DNA of 64,000 bases, taken from NCBI RefSeq assembly GCF_900683735.1, contig NZ_LR215979.1:682001-746000 (forward strand), written 5' to 3'. The DNA is from Fusobacterium ulcerans ATCC 49185 (GTDB lineage Bacteria > Fusobacteriota > Fusobacteriia > Fusobacteriales > Fusobacteriaceae). The notes under the pieces are model-generated. The model did no database searches, was not told the origin of the DNA, and saw nothing but the letters and a program-made list of their open reading frames with translations. Positions within the stretch are counted from its first letter, which is position 1. Each line of letters opens with the position of its first letter. This document shows, piece by piece, positions 43,887-51,277 of this stretch. Position numbers and translations under genes: made by a program.

Positions 43887-44043
43887 AGGTAAAAGTGCAA
43901 CAAAGAAAAGGGCAAAGAGGATAAGAGAGAAAAATCAAGCTAACTTAGCAAAAATGAAAGAATTAGGAGCTCAATTAAAAGAAAAAGAATCACTTAAAAA
44001 ATTGAGGGCAAAGAAAAAAGCACCAAGACAAAACATAGCTTAG
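43879..44043 (+). CDS. Small, highly basic phage protein, 54 residues
   Basis: MGRGKSATKKRAKRIREKNQ... with KKLRAKKKAPRQNIA at the end: nearly one third Lys/Arg, so nucleic-acid binding is likely. It overlaps the preceding 34-codon gene by 8 bases and has AAGGGAG upstream. Confidence 0.5.
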   Translation: MGRGKSATKKRAKRIREKNQANLAKMKELGAQLKEKESLKKLRAKKKAPRQNIA

Positions 44044-44053
44044 GAGGTAAAAA

Positions 44054-44314
44054 ATGGTAAAAGTCGGAGACAGTGAAGAAAAATTGACATTGAAACCAGA
44101 AGAAGCTAGAAAATGGTTAGGTAGAGGAACAGACTTTATAAGAGAACTCCTCATAAGTGGTGTTGAGTGGGGAGAAGCTGTTAAGATGCCATCAGGGCAA
44201 TGGAATTTTATAATCTATACAGCAAAATTACTTACTGTTTTAGGTATTCCACATACTGTAGTAATTAAAAAAGCACCTGAAGATCTGGCAGGATCAACAA
44301 GTGCAAATAACTAA
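44054..44314 (+). CDS. Excisionase-like HTH protein
   Basis: An 86-residue protein. LKPEEARKWLGRGTDFIRELLISGVEWGEAVKMPSGQWNFIIYTAKL resembles the winged-helix pattern of small phage DNA-binding/excisionase-like proteins (EAAxxLGxSxxxVRxxLxxGxxxxGxAVKxxxxW). Not certain to be the true Xis. TAGGAGGTAAAA box. Confidence 0.6.
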   Translation: MVKVGDSEEKLTLKPEEARKWLGRGTDFIRELLISGVEWGEAVKMPSGQWNFIIYTAKLLTVLGIPHTVVIKKAPEDLAGSTSANN

Positions 44315-44350
44315 AAACGTTACTTGAATTATAGCACAGGAGGTGCTTAA

Positions 44351-44533
44351 ATGACAATTAAAAAATTTATTAGAAGAAATATAGCAAAGACATATATTTT
44401 ATCTGCATTGATAACAATACTGAGTATGCCAGTAGCCTATGAGCGCAGAGGATATTTTGCTTTAGGTGGAGAAATACTTATTCCACTTATACCTGTAATG
44501 TTGCATATGTGGATAAAAATAGAAGATATGTGA
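44351..44533 (+). CDS. Small membrane protein, 60 residues
   Basis: Two hydrophobic segments (TYILSALITILSMPVAY and IPLIPVMLHMWI) and a basic N-terminus (MTIKKFIRRNIAK). AGGAGGTGC box. Unknown function; small phage membrane proteins of this kind can act in superinfection exclusion. Confidence 0.5.
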   Translation: MTIKKFIRRNIAKTYILSALITILSMPVAYERRGYFALGGEILIPLIPVMLHMWIKIEDM

Positions 44534-44623
44534 ATAAATTCAAAAAGATAATTTTAAAGAAAATATATCTAACCTCTAGATAGAGAACTAGGGGTTAGAT
44601 TATTGCAATGTTAAGGAGGAGAA

Positions 44624-45481
44624 ATGTCTGTAACAAAAAAATATTACTGGTTAAAATTGAATATAGATTTCTTTGATAGAGAGGAAATAAAACTTATAGA
44701 AAATTCTCCAAATGGAAAAGATTATATTATTTTTTATATGAAATTATTGTTAAAAAGTACTAATACTGATGGAAGATTGATGTTCAAGGATGTTATTCCT
44801 TACACTGATGAAATGTTAGCAACTATAACAAATACAAATATAGATGTTGTGAGAAGTGCTGTAAAAATGTTTATTCAATTGGGTATGATGGATAAACTTG
44901 ATGATGGAGCTCTATTCATGATTGAAACTCAAAATATGATAGGAAGTGAAACTGAATACGCAAAGAAACAGAGGGAATATAGAGAGAAAAAGAAACAAGA
45001 ATTAATTGAGGACAAAAGAGAAGACAATATTGAGACAAAAAAAGACATTGTCCGACAAGAGAAAGAGATAGAGTTAGATAAAGAGATAGATATAAATAAT
45101 ACACACACAGAGAAAATTGAAAAAGTAGAAAATTTAAATAATGATCCTGTAATAATCCAGCAGGTATTAAAAAAATATAAAGAGTTAGGATTGCCAGAAT
45201 ATGAGTATAGACCAGATAACTACGTAATCCTTGAAGTATATAACAATTTAGGAGCTAATAAACTACTGGAAGCACTAAAGATAATGAGTGAAAGTGAATT
45301 TGTTAAAAACAATCTAAGCATTAACACTATATTCAAGCTAGATAATTTAAAAAAGGCTCTTAATGGGAATTTTAAGGAAAAGAAAAAAACAAAAGATAAA
45401 CCTAAAGAATTTAAAAAAACAGAATATAAAGATTTTACAGGAGATATCATAGATGAAATACTTGGAATTGAAGGAGGATAA
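44624..45481 (+). CDS. Phage replisome organizer (N-terminal Phage_rep_org_N)
   Basis: A 285-residue protein. Residues 4-125 (YYWLKLNIDFFDREEIKLIENSPNGKDYIIFYMKLLLKSTN...) match the replisome-organizer N-terminal domain. A charged linker rich in Glu/Lys follows, then a DnaD-like C-terminal part (about 195-255). It binds the phage origin and recruits the helicase loader encoded just downstream. A 10-bp hairpin (CTAACCTCT / GGGGTTAG) lies 30 bases upstream. Confidence 0.87.
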   Translation: MSVTKKYYWLKLNIDFFDREEIKLIENSPNGKDYIIFYMKLLLKSTNTDGRLMFKDVIPYTDEMLATITNTNIDVVRSAVKMFIQLGMMDKLDDGALFMIETQNMIGSETEYAKKQREYREKKKQELIEDKREDNIETKKDIVRQEKEIELDKEIDINNTHTEKIEKVENLNNDPVIIQQVLKKYKELGLPEYEYRPDNYVILEVYNNLGANKLLEALKIMSESEFVKNNLSINTIFKLDNLKKALNGNFKEKKKTKDKPKEFKKTEYKDFTGDIIDEILGIEGG

Positions 45482-45483
45482 AA

Positions 45484-46290
45484 GTGAAAAAATGTGAACA
45501 TTGTGGAAAAGAGTATATAGAAAATCCTAGTATTCATGAGGCATTACCAGAATACATAAAAGAAAAAATAAAGCTTATTCCATCTTGTGACTGTTTGGAA
45601 AAACAAAGAGAAAAAGAACTGAAAGAGCTAGAAAAAAAGAGACTTCAAGAATGTATCATGAACAGAGTAAAAAAATATAAAGATATTTCTGTAATAGATT
45701 CTAAATTCTTAAAAAGCAAATTTGAAAATGCTGATATGAGTGAAAAACATATGGTTTTAGTTAAAAGATATGCAGATAATTTTTTAGTAAAGGACAAACC
45801 AATAGGTATGTTACTTTATGGTGATGTAGGTATTGGAAAAACATTTGCTATAGCTTGCATAGCTAACTATCTCATGGAGAAAGGGAAAACAGTCCTTGCA
45901 ATGAATTTAGCTTTATATCTTGGAAAGTTAAGAAGAGAATGGGATGAAGCAGAGCAAGATATATTAAAGCAAGCTGAAACTTGTGATCTTTTGGTAATCG
46001 ATGACTTTGGGGCAGAAAAAGGACTGGATGGCAACCAAACAGGGTGGAGAGCAGAGAAAATATACAACTTGATTGATGCTAGATACAGAGCAGAAAAACC
46101 TTTAATTATATCAACTAACTTAAATTTTGACAAAGATGAAAAAAAATGTGAAATAACAGAAAAATTCTCTAGTCAAGGAAAGAACAGAATAAGAGATAGA
46201 ATAATTGATATGTGTTTTCCTGTAAAGGTAGAAGGAAGCAGTAAAAGAGGAAAAATAATTGGAGAAAATTTTAAGAACTTTATGTCATAA
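45484..46290 (+). CDS. DnaC-like helicase loader ATPase
   Basis: A 268-residue AAA+ protein of the DnaC/IstB group. An N-terminal zinc-type cluster (CEHCGKEY..., SCDCLEK) precedes Walker A LLYGDVGIGKTFAIACIA (about 110) and Walker B LLVIDDFGAEK (about 170). The arginine-finger region is FSSQGKNRIRDRI. Start is GTG with AAGGAGG upstream, 2 bases after the organizer stop. It loads the replicative helicase during phage DNA replication. Confidence 0.92.
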   Translation: MKKCEHCGKEYIENPSIHEALPEYIKEKIKLIPSCDCLEKQREKELKELEKKRLQECIMNRVKKYKDISVIDSKFLKSKFENADMSEKHMVLVKRYADNFLVKDKPIGMLLYGDVGIGKTFAIACIANYLMEKGKTVLAMNLALYLGKLRREWDEAEQDILKQAETCDLLVIDDFGAEKGLDGNQTGWRAEKIYNLIDARYRAEKPLIISTNLNFDKDEKKCEITEKFSSQGKNRIRDRIIDMCFPVKVEGSSKRGKIIGENFKNFMS

Positions 46291-46382
46291 AAATAAAAAA
46301 TAATTCTAAAGCTGTGAAATTGATTTTAAAAGAATTACAAGATATGGAAAAATTAAAATAAAAATGTAAGAGAGGAGAAAAG

Positions 46383-46712
46383 ATGAAACTAGAAGAAAAA
46401 ACACTAACTATACAGTTTTTAAAAGATTCAAATAAAGTTTGTTTCAGAGAAATTACTGAGATTATTAAAATTTCAGAAGAAGGTTTCAAAGAAAAAAGCA
46501 ATCTTTTAAGAGAATTTGATATTCCATCAGAATATAAACAATCTATCCTGTATTTAGAGGAACTTATAAAAACTTTTGAAATTTTTAGTTTTTATAAATT
46601 TAGTGAAGAATATGAAGTTCTTTACATAGAAGAGGAAAATATTTATGGAGATATTATTCAAATATATAAAAGTATGTTTGATAGAGAAGATTTGATTATG
46701 AGAACTAAATAA
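46383..46712 (+). CDS. Hypothetical phage protein, 109 residues
   Basis: A helical, acidic protein starting MKLEEKTLTIQFLKDSNKVCFREITEI, not recognised. AGAGGAG box. A 92-base gap separates it from the helicase loader. Confidence 0.6.
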   Translation: MKLEEKTLTIQFLKDSNKVCFREITEIIKISEEGFKEKSNLLREFDIPSEYKQSILYLEELIKTFEIFSFYKFSEEYEVLYIEEENIYGDIIQIYKSMFDREDLIMRTK

Positions 46713-46728
46713 TTAGGGAGGAATAAAA

Positions 46729-46863
46729 ATGACTAAGAGAGAGCAAATAGTAAAAATGTTAAAAGATAGAGAATTATGTGATTGTGAAATAGCAGTTCAT
46801 TTTGATGAAAATGGAGAAATTGATCAAGCCACAATAACAAGAAATATAGAATTTGAAGAATAA
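46729..46863 (+). CDS. Small phage protein, 44 residues, HTH-like
   Basis: MTKREQIVKMLKDRELCDCEIAVHFDENGEIDQATITRN... has the rhythm of a small HTH (LKDRELCDCEIAVHF...ATITRNIEF) though too short to assign. AGGGAGGAATAA box. Confidence 0.45.
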   Translation: MTKREQIVKMLKDRELCDCEIAVHFDENGEIDQATITRNIEFEE

Positions 46864-46913
46864 TACTTATAAGAACTAAAGTACATTGGCAAGTGAATAA
46901 TTTGAGGAATGCT

Positions 46914-46938
46914 ATGTTATTACATGGTATAATAACAT
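46914..46938. promoter_or_regulatory. Palindrome over the -10 of the lipoprotein cassette
   Basis: ATGTTATTA and TAATAACAT form a 9-bp inverted repeat with a 7-base centre. TATAAT (46928-46933) overlaps the right arm. The half-site ATAACAT is the one seen in the CI operator, but in everted orientation. Confidence 0.5.
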
Positions 46939-46967
46939 CATGAAAATATTTATGGAGGAGTGATTTT

Positions 46968-47270
46968 ATGAAAAAATTTTTATTAATTTTATCAGTTGTA
47001 TTTTTATTAACAACAGAAGTTTCAACATTTGCATGTTCAGATAAAAATTTGCATGAGGAAGTACAAGTAATACTTAAGATGAAAGATGGTCTAATGTATA
47101 TAAAAGATAAAAAATTAATTGTAAAAGGTCAAACATTGCTTTCATTACTTTTATTGCTAAATGATTTTGATAAAACAAAAATAGAAGAGCAAATAGAAAC
47201 ACTTGGATTTTTACTTGCAACATATGCAGTGAATCATGGTTTAGATTTGGAATTATCAGAAGAACAATAA
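46968..47270 (+). CDS. Small secreted protein, first gene of envelope-protein cassette
   Basis: A 100-residue protein with a signal peptide (MKKFLLILSVVFLLTTEVSTFA) and a Cys directly after the likely cleavage site; the lipobox is not ideal, so soluble or lipid-anchored are both possible. The mature part is helical. TGGAGGAG box. Family not recognised. Cotranscribed with two further envelope proteins. Confidence 0.6.
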   Translation: MKKFLLILSVVFLLTTEVSTFACSDKNLHEEVQVILKMKDGLMYIKDKKLIVKGQTLLSLLLLLNDFDKTKIEEQIETLGFLLATYAVNHGLDLELSEEQ

Positions 47271-47283
47271 TAGGAGTGGATGT

Positions 47284-47760
47284 ATGAAAAAAATTGTATT
47301 AATATTAATTATGTTTTTGTTAACATTAACAGGATGTGGCAAAGAAAGAATTGAAGACAATTCAAAAAGAGAAATAAAAAATGATAAAATTTATGTAATA
47401 GGTGAAAATAAACCATATACAGGAGTATTTATTAAAAAATATGAAAATGGTGACTTAGCAAAAATAAATAGATTTAAAAATGGTATTTTACATGGGAAAC
47501 AAGAAACATATTATAAAGATGGTCAATTAGCATTAATAGATGTATGCAAAAATGGTCAATTAGATGGAGCTCATAAAGGTTATTATGAAAATAGAAATTT
47601 AAAAACTGAAGCCACATATAGAAATGGAAAATATAATGGGTCTGTAAGAGTTTATTATGAAAATGGTCAATTATGGAGTGAATCAAAATACAAGAATGGT
47701 GAAAAAATAGCTCCAACAAACTGGTATGATGAGAATGGGAATCCTAAACCTTCTTTATAA
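47284..47760 (+). CDS. MORN-repeat lipoprotein (YwqK-type)
   Basis: A 158-residue lipoprotein: signal peptide with lipobox LTLTGC (Cys19), then four to five MORN_2-like repeats of about 22 residues (GDLAKINRFKNGILHGKQETYYKDGQLAL, GKYNGSVRVYYENGQLWSESKYKNGE). Proteins of this type are annotated as YwqK-family antitoxin-like, but no toxin is seen here. It probably acts at the cell envelope of the lysogen. Confidence 0.75.
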   Translation: MKKIVLILIMFLLTLTGCGKERIEDNSKREIKNDKIYVIGENKPYTGVFIKKYENGDLAKINRFKNGILHGKQETYYKDGQLALIDVCKNGQLDGAHKGYYENRNLKTEATYRNGKYNGSVRVYYENGQLWSESKYKNGEKIAPTNWYDENGNPKPSL

Positions 47761-47780
47761 AAATTTGAAAGGAATGATTT

Positions 47781-48068
47781 ATGAAAGATAAGCCCACTAA
47801 AATTATATTTCTAATTGGGTTTATAATATTGGCAATTATTTTTTATACAAGAGAAGTTGATATCTCTAGAAAAAGGGCACTGCTAACTATTGTTTACCTT
47901 GAAAGAGAGTATATACCATATACAGGTACAATAATAGGAAGGCATAAGAATGGAATTATTCACAAAGAAGAAAGATATATTTTAGGATTAAGAATGGGAT
48001 TACAAAGAATTTATGATGAAGAAGGAGATATAATAAGGGCTCAATATATTGGATATAGTCCAATTTAA
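47781..48068 (+). CDS. Membrane-anchored protein with one MORN-like repeat
   Basis: A 95-residue protein with an N-terminal membrane anchor (KIIFLIGFIILAIIFYT) and a single MORN-like stretch (YTGTIIGRHKNGIIHKEERYILGLRMG). Likely a relative of the preceding lipoprotein. A strong terminator follows and closes the three-gene cassette. Confidence 0.6.
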   Translation: MKDKPTKIIFLIGFIILAIIFYTREVDISRKRALLTIVYLEREYIPYTGTIIGRHKNGIIHKEERYILGLRMGLQRIYDEEGDIIRAQYIGYSPI

Positions 48069-48080
48069 TATAGTTATTTT

Positions 48081-48112
48081 ACCCCTCAGATTATTCAGTT
48101 GAGGGGTTTTTT
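48081..48112 (+). terminator. Terminator of the envelope-protein cassette
   Basis: GC-rich stem ACCCCTCA / TGAGGGGT with an 11-base loop and TTTTT. Confidence 0.88.
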
Positions 48113-48136
48113 AATAACAAATTGAGGTGAAACAAA

Positions 48137-48562
48137 ATGACAAAGAAAGAATATCTTAGACAAGGATTTAAGTTAAAAAGAGAGATTGAACATGATAAAG
48201 AAATTTTAAAAGAATTGCAGGCAAATTTAGATGGACTTAAAGCTATGCAAAATTCAGAAAGAGTTCAGGGTGGACCTACTAAAGATGACAGTAATATAGT
48301 CAATAGAATGAATAAAATTATAGAATTAGAAAACAGAATAAAATATAAGATATGCAAACTTGATGATTTTCAACAAAAATTATTGTCAGAATTAGAAAAA
48401 ATAGAGAATATAGATGAGAAAGTTTTGATGGAGAGTAAATATATTCTTAATCTTTCATGGGACCAGATAGCTGATAAAATATGCTATTCTCTTAGCCATA
48501 CTTACAGAATTCATGGTAAAGCATTAGTAAATTTTAAATTTTATAAAAATGATAGTGAATGA
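48137..48562 (+). CDS. DUF1492/ArpU-RinA-like late transcription regulator
   Basis: A 141-residue protein. The coiled N-terminal half (KREIEHDKEILKELQANLDGLKAM) is followed by a sigma-70-region-4-like HTH at the end (LNLSWDQIADKICYSLSHTYRIHGKAL). This is the DUF1492 arrangement found in phages before the packaging genes, where such proteins activate late transcription. Start ATG after TGAGGTGAA. Confidence 0.75.
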   Translation: MTKKEYLRQGFKLKREIEHDKEILKELQANLDGLKAMQNSERVQGGPTKDDSNIVNRMNKIIELENRIKYKICKLDDFQQKLLSELEKIENIDEKVLMESKYILNLSWDQIADKICYSLSHTYRIHGKALVNFKFYKNDSE

Positions 48563-48653
48563 TAGTAAAAAATATGATATTATATAAAATATAGAAATAA
48601 GTTATTTAAAGTAATCTTTATAAAATATTGGACTTTTTGGAGGGAAATATAAA

Positions 48654-48983
48654 ATGCTAAGAACTGATATAATTATTAGAGTTTCATTTTTAGACCAACT
48701 AAAAAAAGCTGTGGAACATCTAAAAAATGTAAGAACAGAAAAGAAAAGTGGACAACTTATTTTAGATCTTGTAAGTGATTGTAAAACAGCAGTCACATGT
48801 ATAATAAATGCTACAAATGCAGATAAAGAAGAAAGTGAAATAGAAAAAGGTTGGAAAAAGATTTTTGATGACTTAGAAAATAGACTTACATTTGAGTCAG
48901 ATATTTATAAAAACCAAGAAAATTGGGAAGGTTTCTTAGACGAGTTAGTAGAGACAACACAAAAATGTTTTGATAGTATATAA
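48654..48983 (+). CDS. Hypothetical phage protein, 109 residues
   Basis: A helical protein starting MLRTDIIIRVSFLDQLKKAVEHLKNV; no recognised domain. TGGAGGGAAATA box; its own terminator 7 bases after the stop makes it a single-gene unit. Confidence 0.65.
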   Translation: MLRTDIIIRVSFLDQLKKAVEHLKNVRTEKKSGQLILDLVSDCKTAVTCIINATNADKEESEIEKGWKKIFDDLENRLTFESDIYKNQENWEGFLDELVETTQKCFDSI

Positions 48984-48989
48984 TTACAG

Positions 48990-49024
48990 AAAAAGAGAAG
49001 AATCAGTAAAATGGTTCTCTTTTT
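48990..49024 (+). terminator. Intrinsic terminator
   Basis: A 10-bp stem AAAAAGAGAA / TTCTCTTTTT with a 15-base loop. Confidence 0.75.
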
Positions 49025-49040
49025 AGTTTATTAAATGGAT

Positions 49041-49069
49041 TTGATTAGTAGCTTTTTATTTGGTATAAT
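49041..49069 (+). promoter_or_regulatory. Strong promoter of a two-gene moron
   Basis: TTGATT, 17-base spacer, perfect TATAAT. With the flanking terminators (48990-49024 and 50211-50243) it defines an autonomous transcription unit inside the prophage. Confidence 0.75.
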
Positions 49070-49113
49070 ATAAAAAAAATATTTTAAATAAAAACCATAG
49101 GAGAAAAGTTATT

Positions 49114-49749
49114 ATGCCAAAGAATGAATGTAAATTTAAAGAAGAAACAAGTGAATGCCAATTTAAGGAAAATACAAATGAATGTGATATATTTAATGAA
49201 TATGAAAAATTAAAACCTTTGTTAAAATTAGGTATTGCAGTAGAAGTTTTTAAGTATAAATGGGGAAAGTATACTTTAATGGCATTATTTTTTAGCTTAG
49301 GGTTTATTTTTGTTTCAGGAGTTATCTCTAATTTAATTGATATTAAACTTTTTATTGATGATAACAATAGGATGTTTCTACATTTAAAAGGTGTATTTGA
49401 AATATTCAATCTAATACAGTTATGGGTAGGATTGGGGTTAGGTATGGTTGCCATGGTCTTTAGTATAATTTCTATGTTTTTAAGTTTTTATAATTTAGAA
49501 CTGCAAAAAGAGAGTGAAAAAAATATTAAAGAGAAACTAGATAGTATGACAAAGAATGTAGTTAAGGATGTTAGAGATGAAGTTAAAGAGAATCTTAATA
49601 TAATAAAAAAAGAAATGAATGAGCATTTTACAAAAATAGAAGATACAATACTTGAAATTAAAAACAGAGTTCCTAAATTAAATATAGATATATCTACTGA
49701 AAAACCGCAAGAAACAAAAGGTACAAAATATTTAGAAGAAGAAGATTAG
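49114..49749 (+). CDS. Membrane protein with Cys-repeat N-terminus and coiled-coil tail
   Basis: A 211-residue protein. The N-terminus has three copies of an 8-residue unit (NECKFKEE, SECQFKEN, NECDIFNE). Two membrane segments follow (about 50-70 and 105-130), then a long charged coiled coil (about 134-190: KNVVKDVRDEVKENLNIIKKEMNEHFTKIEDTILEIK). Not recognised. Expressed with the next gene from its own promoter; suited to a membrane-linked lysogenic or exclusion role, which is inference. Confidence 0.65.
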   Translation: MPKNECKFKEETSECQFKENTNECDIFNEYEKLKPLLKLGIAVEVFKYKWGKYTLMALFFSLGFIFVSGVISNLIDIKLFIDDNNRMFLHLKGVFEIFNLIQLWVGLGLGMVAMVFSIISMFLSFYNLELQKESEKNIKEKLDSMTKNVVKDVRDEVKENLNIIKKEMNEHFTKIEDTILEIKNRVPKLNIDISTEKPQETKGTKYLEEED

Positions 49750-49774
49750 AAATTATTTTTGGTAGGAGATGAAA

Positions 49775-50212
49775 ATGAAAATAAAAAAAGAAAAATTATA
49801 TAATGACTTGAATTTTATTATAACTTTAAAAAATGAGCTTAATACTATTTATGTGCCATTGGAAGAAGAAAAAATAAAAATACCTTTTAATATATACTCA
49901 CAATTTTTTGATAAAGAATCTGTTTATAATATAGAATTAAACTTGTATTATAGACCAAACAATACTGATGGAACCTTTAAGACATATAAAGTTGGGGATT
50001 ATTTATTAGATAAAAATGGAATGAGAGAAAAGAATAAAGAAATAAATAGTAGAATAGAAACAAATATTGGGATTATAACAAATGCAACTTCAAAAATAGC
50101 ATTGAATTTAAATATTACTTCTAATGAAGGAAATTATGATTTAATAGCTATAAGTGAAGATAAAATTTTAGCAACTAAGGGATTTAACATAAGAAAAAAA
50201 TCAAATGATTAA
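49775..50212 (+). CDS. Hypothetical protein, second gene of the moron
   Basis: A 145-residue soluble protein with alternating beta-type sequence (FNIYSQFFDKESVYNIELNLYYRPNN, IALNLNITSNEGNYDLIAISEDKILATKGF), reminiscent of an immunoglobulin-like or C2-like beta sandwich. The ATG 7 bases after GGTAGGAG is preferred over one directly adjoining the box. No family recognised. Confidence 0.6.
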   Translation: MKIKKEKLYNDLNFIITLKNELNTIYVPLEEEKIKIPFNIYSQFFDKESVYNIELNLYYRPNNTDGTFKTYKVGDYLLDKNGMREKNKEINSRIETNIGIITNATSKIALNLNITSNEGNYDLIAISEDKILATKGFNIRKKSND

Positions 50213-50243
50213 AAAGAGAGTCATTAATTTGATTCTCTTTTTT
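50211..50243 (+). terminator. Terminator of the two-gene moron
   Basis: A 12-pair stem AAAAAGAGAGTC / GATTCTCTTTTT (one G-U) with an 8-base loop, overlapping the last stop codon. Confidence 0.85.
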
Positions 50244-50259
50244 ATTTGCTGGAGGATAT

Positions 50260-50691
50260 ATGCTATATAAAATATGTGGCAGCTGTGGAAATAAAATAAA
50301 ACATGATGAGATTTGTTCTTGTAGAAAGAAGAGGGGGAGGGGGTATGATAGGGAAAATAGAAATAAAGTAAATGCCAAGTTCTATAATAGCAGAGAATGG
50401 AAGAAACTGACTAGACTATGTAAACTTAGAGCAAATGGATTAGATCTATATGAGCTTGAGATAAATAAAAGAATAGTTAAAGGTAGTCTGACACACCATA
50501 TAGAAGAGCTAGAAGAGAATAGAGGAAGAGCCTTAGATATTAATAATCTTATATGGGTAGGGGATAGGACACATGCCTTCATACATGCAGAGTATATAAA
50601 GAGTGCTGAAGCTAAAGAGAAGATGCAAGAAATATTATTTAATATTATAAAAAAATATACCTATGGGGGAGATAAAAAAAGTTTTGGGTAA
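50260..50691 (+). CDS. Phage HNH endonuclease
   Basis: A 143-residue protein. N-terminal zinc cysteines (CGSCGNKIKHDEICSC) are followed by FYNSREWKKLTRLCKLRANGLDLYEL and the HNH core LTHHIEELEENRGRALDINNLIWVGDRTHAFIH. Such proteins sit just before the terminase in HK97-type phages and assist DNA packaging by nicking. It ends 92 bases before the small terminase. Confidence 0.9.
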   Translation: MLYKICGSCGNKIKHDEICSCRKKRGRGYDRENRNKVNAKFYNSREWKKLTRLCKLRANGLDLYELEINKRIVKGSLTHHIEELEENRGRALDINNLIWVGDRTHAFIHAEYIKSAEAKEKMQEILFNIIKKYTYGGDKKSFG

Positions 50692-50782
50692 GGGTTCGTA
50701 ATACCGCATCCCCCATATTTTCCCAAGAAAATGCCAGAAATGAAATTTCAATAAAATTCAAAATAAAAAAGGAGGTGTTATC

Positions 50783-51274
50783 ATGGCAGGAAGGCCAAGA
50801 AAAGTAATTGATATTTCAACAGGAAAAATTGGAAAAGAAGCAATTAAAAATAGAAAAATCCAGGAAGAAAAATTAAAACTTGGAAGAGAACAATTGAAAG
50901 CTCCTGAATGGCTTAGAGTTGAGGCTAAAGAAGAATTTGAAAGAGTTGTTGAAGAAGCAGAAAAAATAGATATCCTAGATAATTTGGATCTGGGAATACT
51001 TGCAATTTATTGTAATGCATATTCCTACTATGTTGATGTTTCTAAATTAATTCAGGAAAATGGTTATCTTGGAATGAGAACAACTAAATATGATGACTAT
51101 GAAACAGTACATCCTCTTTTAATAGTTCAAGAAAAATATGTAAAACAAATAATGCAGTGTTCTACAAAACTTGGATTGGCCACAACAGACAGACTAAAGT
51201 TGATTGTTCCAACAAAAGAAGATCCAAAAGAAAATAAGTTTATAGAATTGATAAGAAATCGAAAACAAGGATAG
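50783..51274 (+). CDS. terS: Terminase small subunit, P27 family
   Basis: A 163-residue protein starting MAGRPRKVIDISTGKIGKEAIKNRKIQEEKL, with LKAPEWLRVEAKEEFERVVEEAEKIDILDNLDLGILAIYCNAYSYY, typical of phage P27-type small terminases. It recognises the packaging site. AAAGGAGGTG box; the large subunit begins 3 bases later. Confidence 0.92.
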   Translation: MAGRPRKVIDISTGKIGKEAIKNRKIQEEKLKLGREQLKAPEWLRVEAKEEFERVVEEAEKIDILDNLDLGILAIYCNAYSYYVDVSKLIQENGYLGMRTTKYDDYETVHPLLIVQEKYVKQIMQCSTKLGLATTDRLKLIVPTKEDPKENKFIELIRNRKQG

Positions 51275-51277
51275 CTT

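Noticed and set aside
44571-44602. Hairpin before the replisome organizer as a terminator
   Set aside because: It has no T-run and lies inside an apparent early operon; perhaps an origin or RNA structure but not supported further.
46291-46382. A short frame after the DnaC-like gene (GTGAAATTG...)
   Set aside because: Only about 16 codons with no ribosome binding site.
49114-49200. The Cys-rich repeats as a metal-binding ribbon
   Set aside because: The cysteines are eight residues apart and not in CxxC pairs, so a zinc ribbon is not supported.
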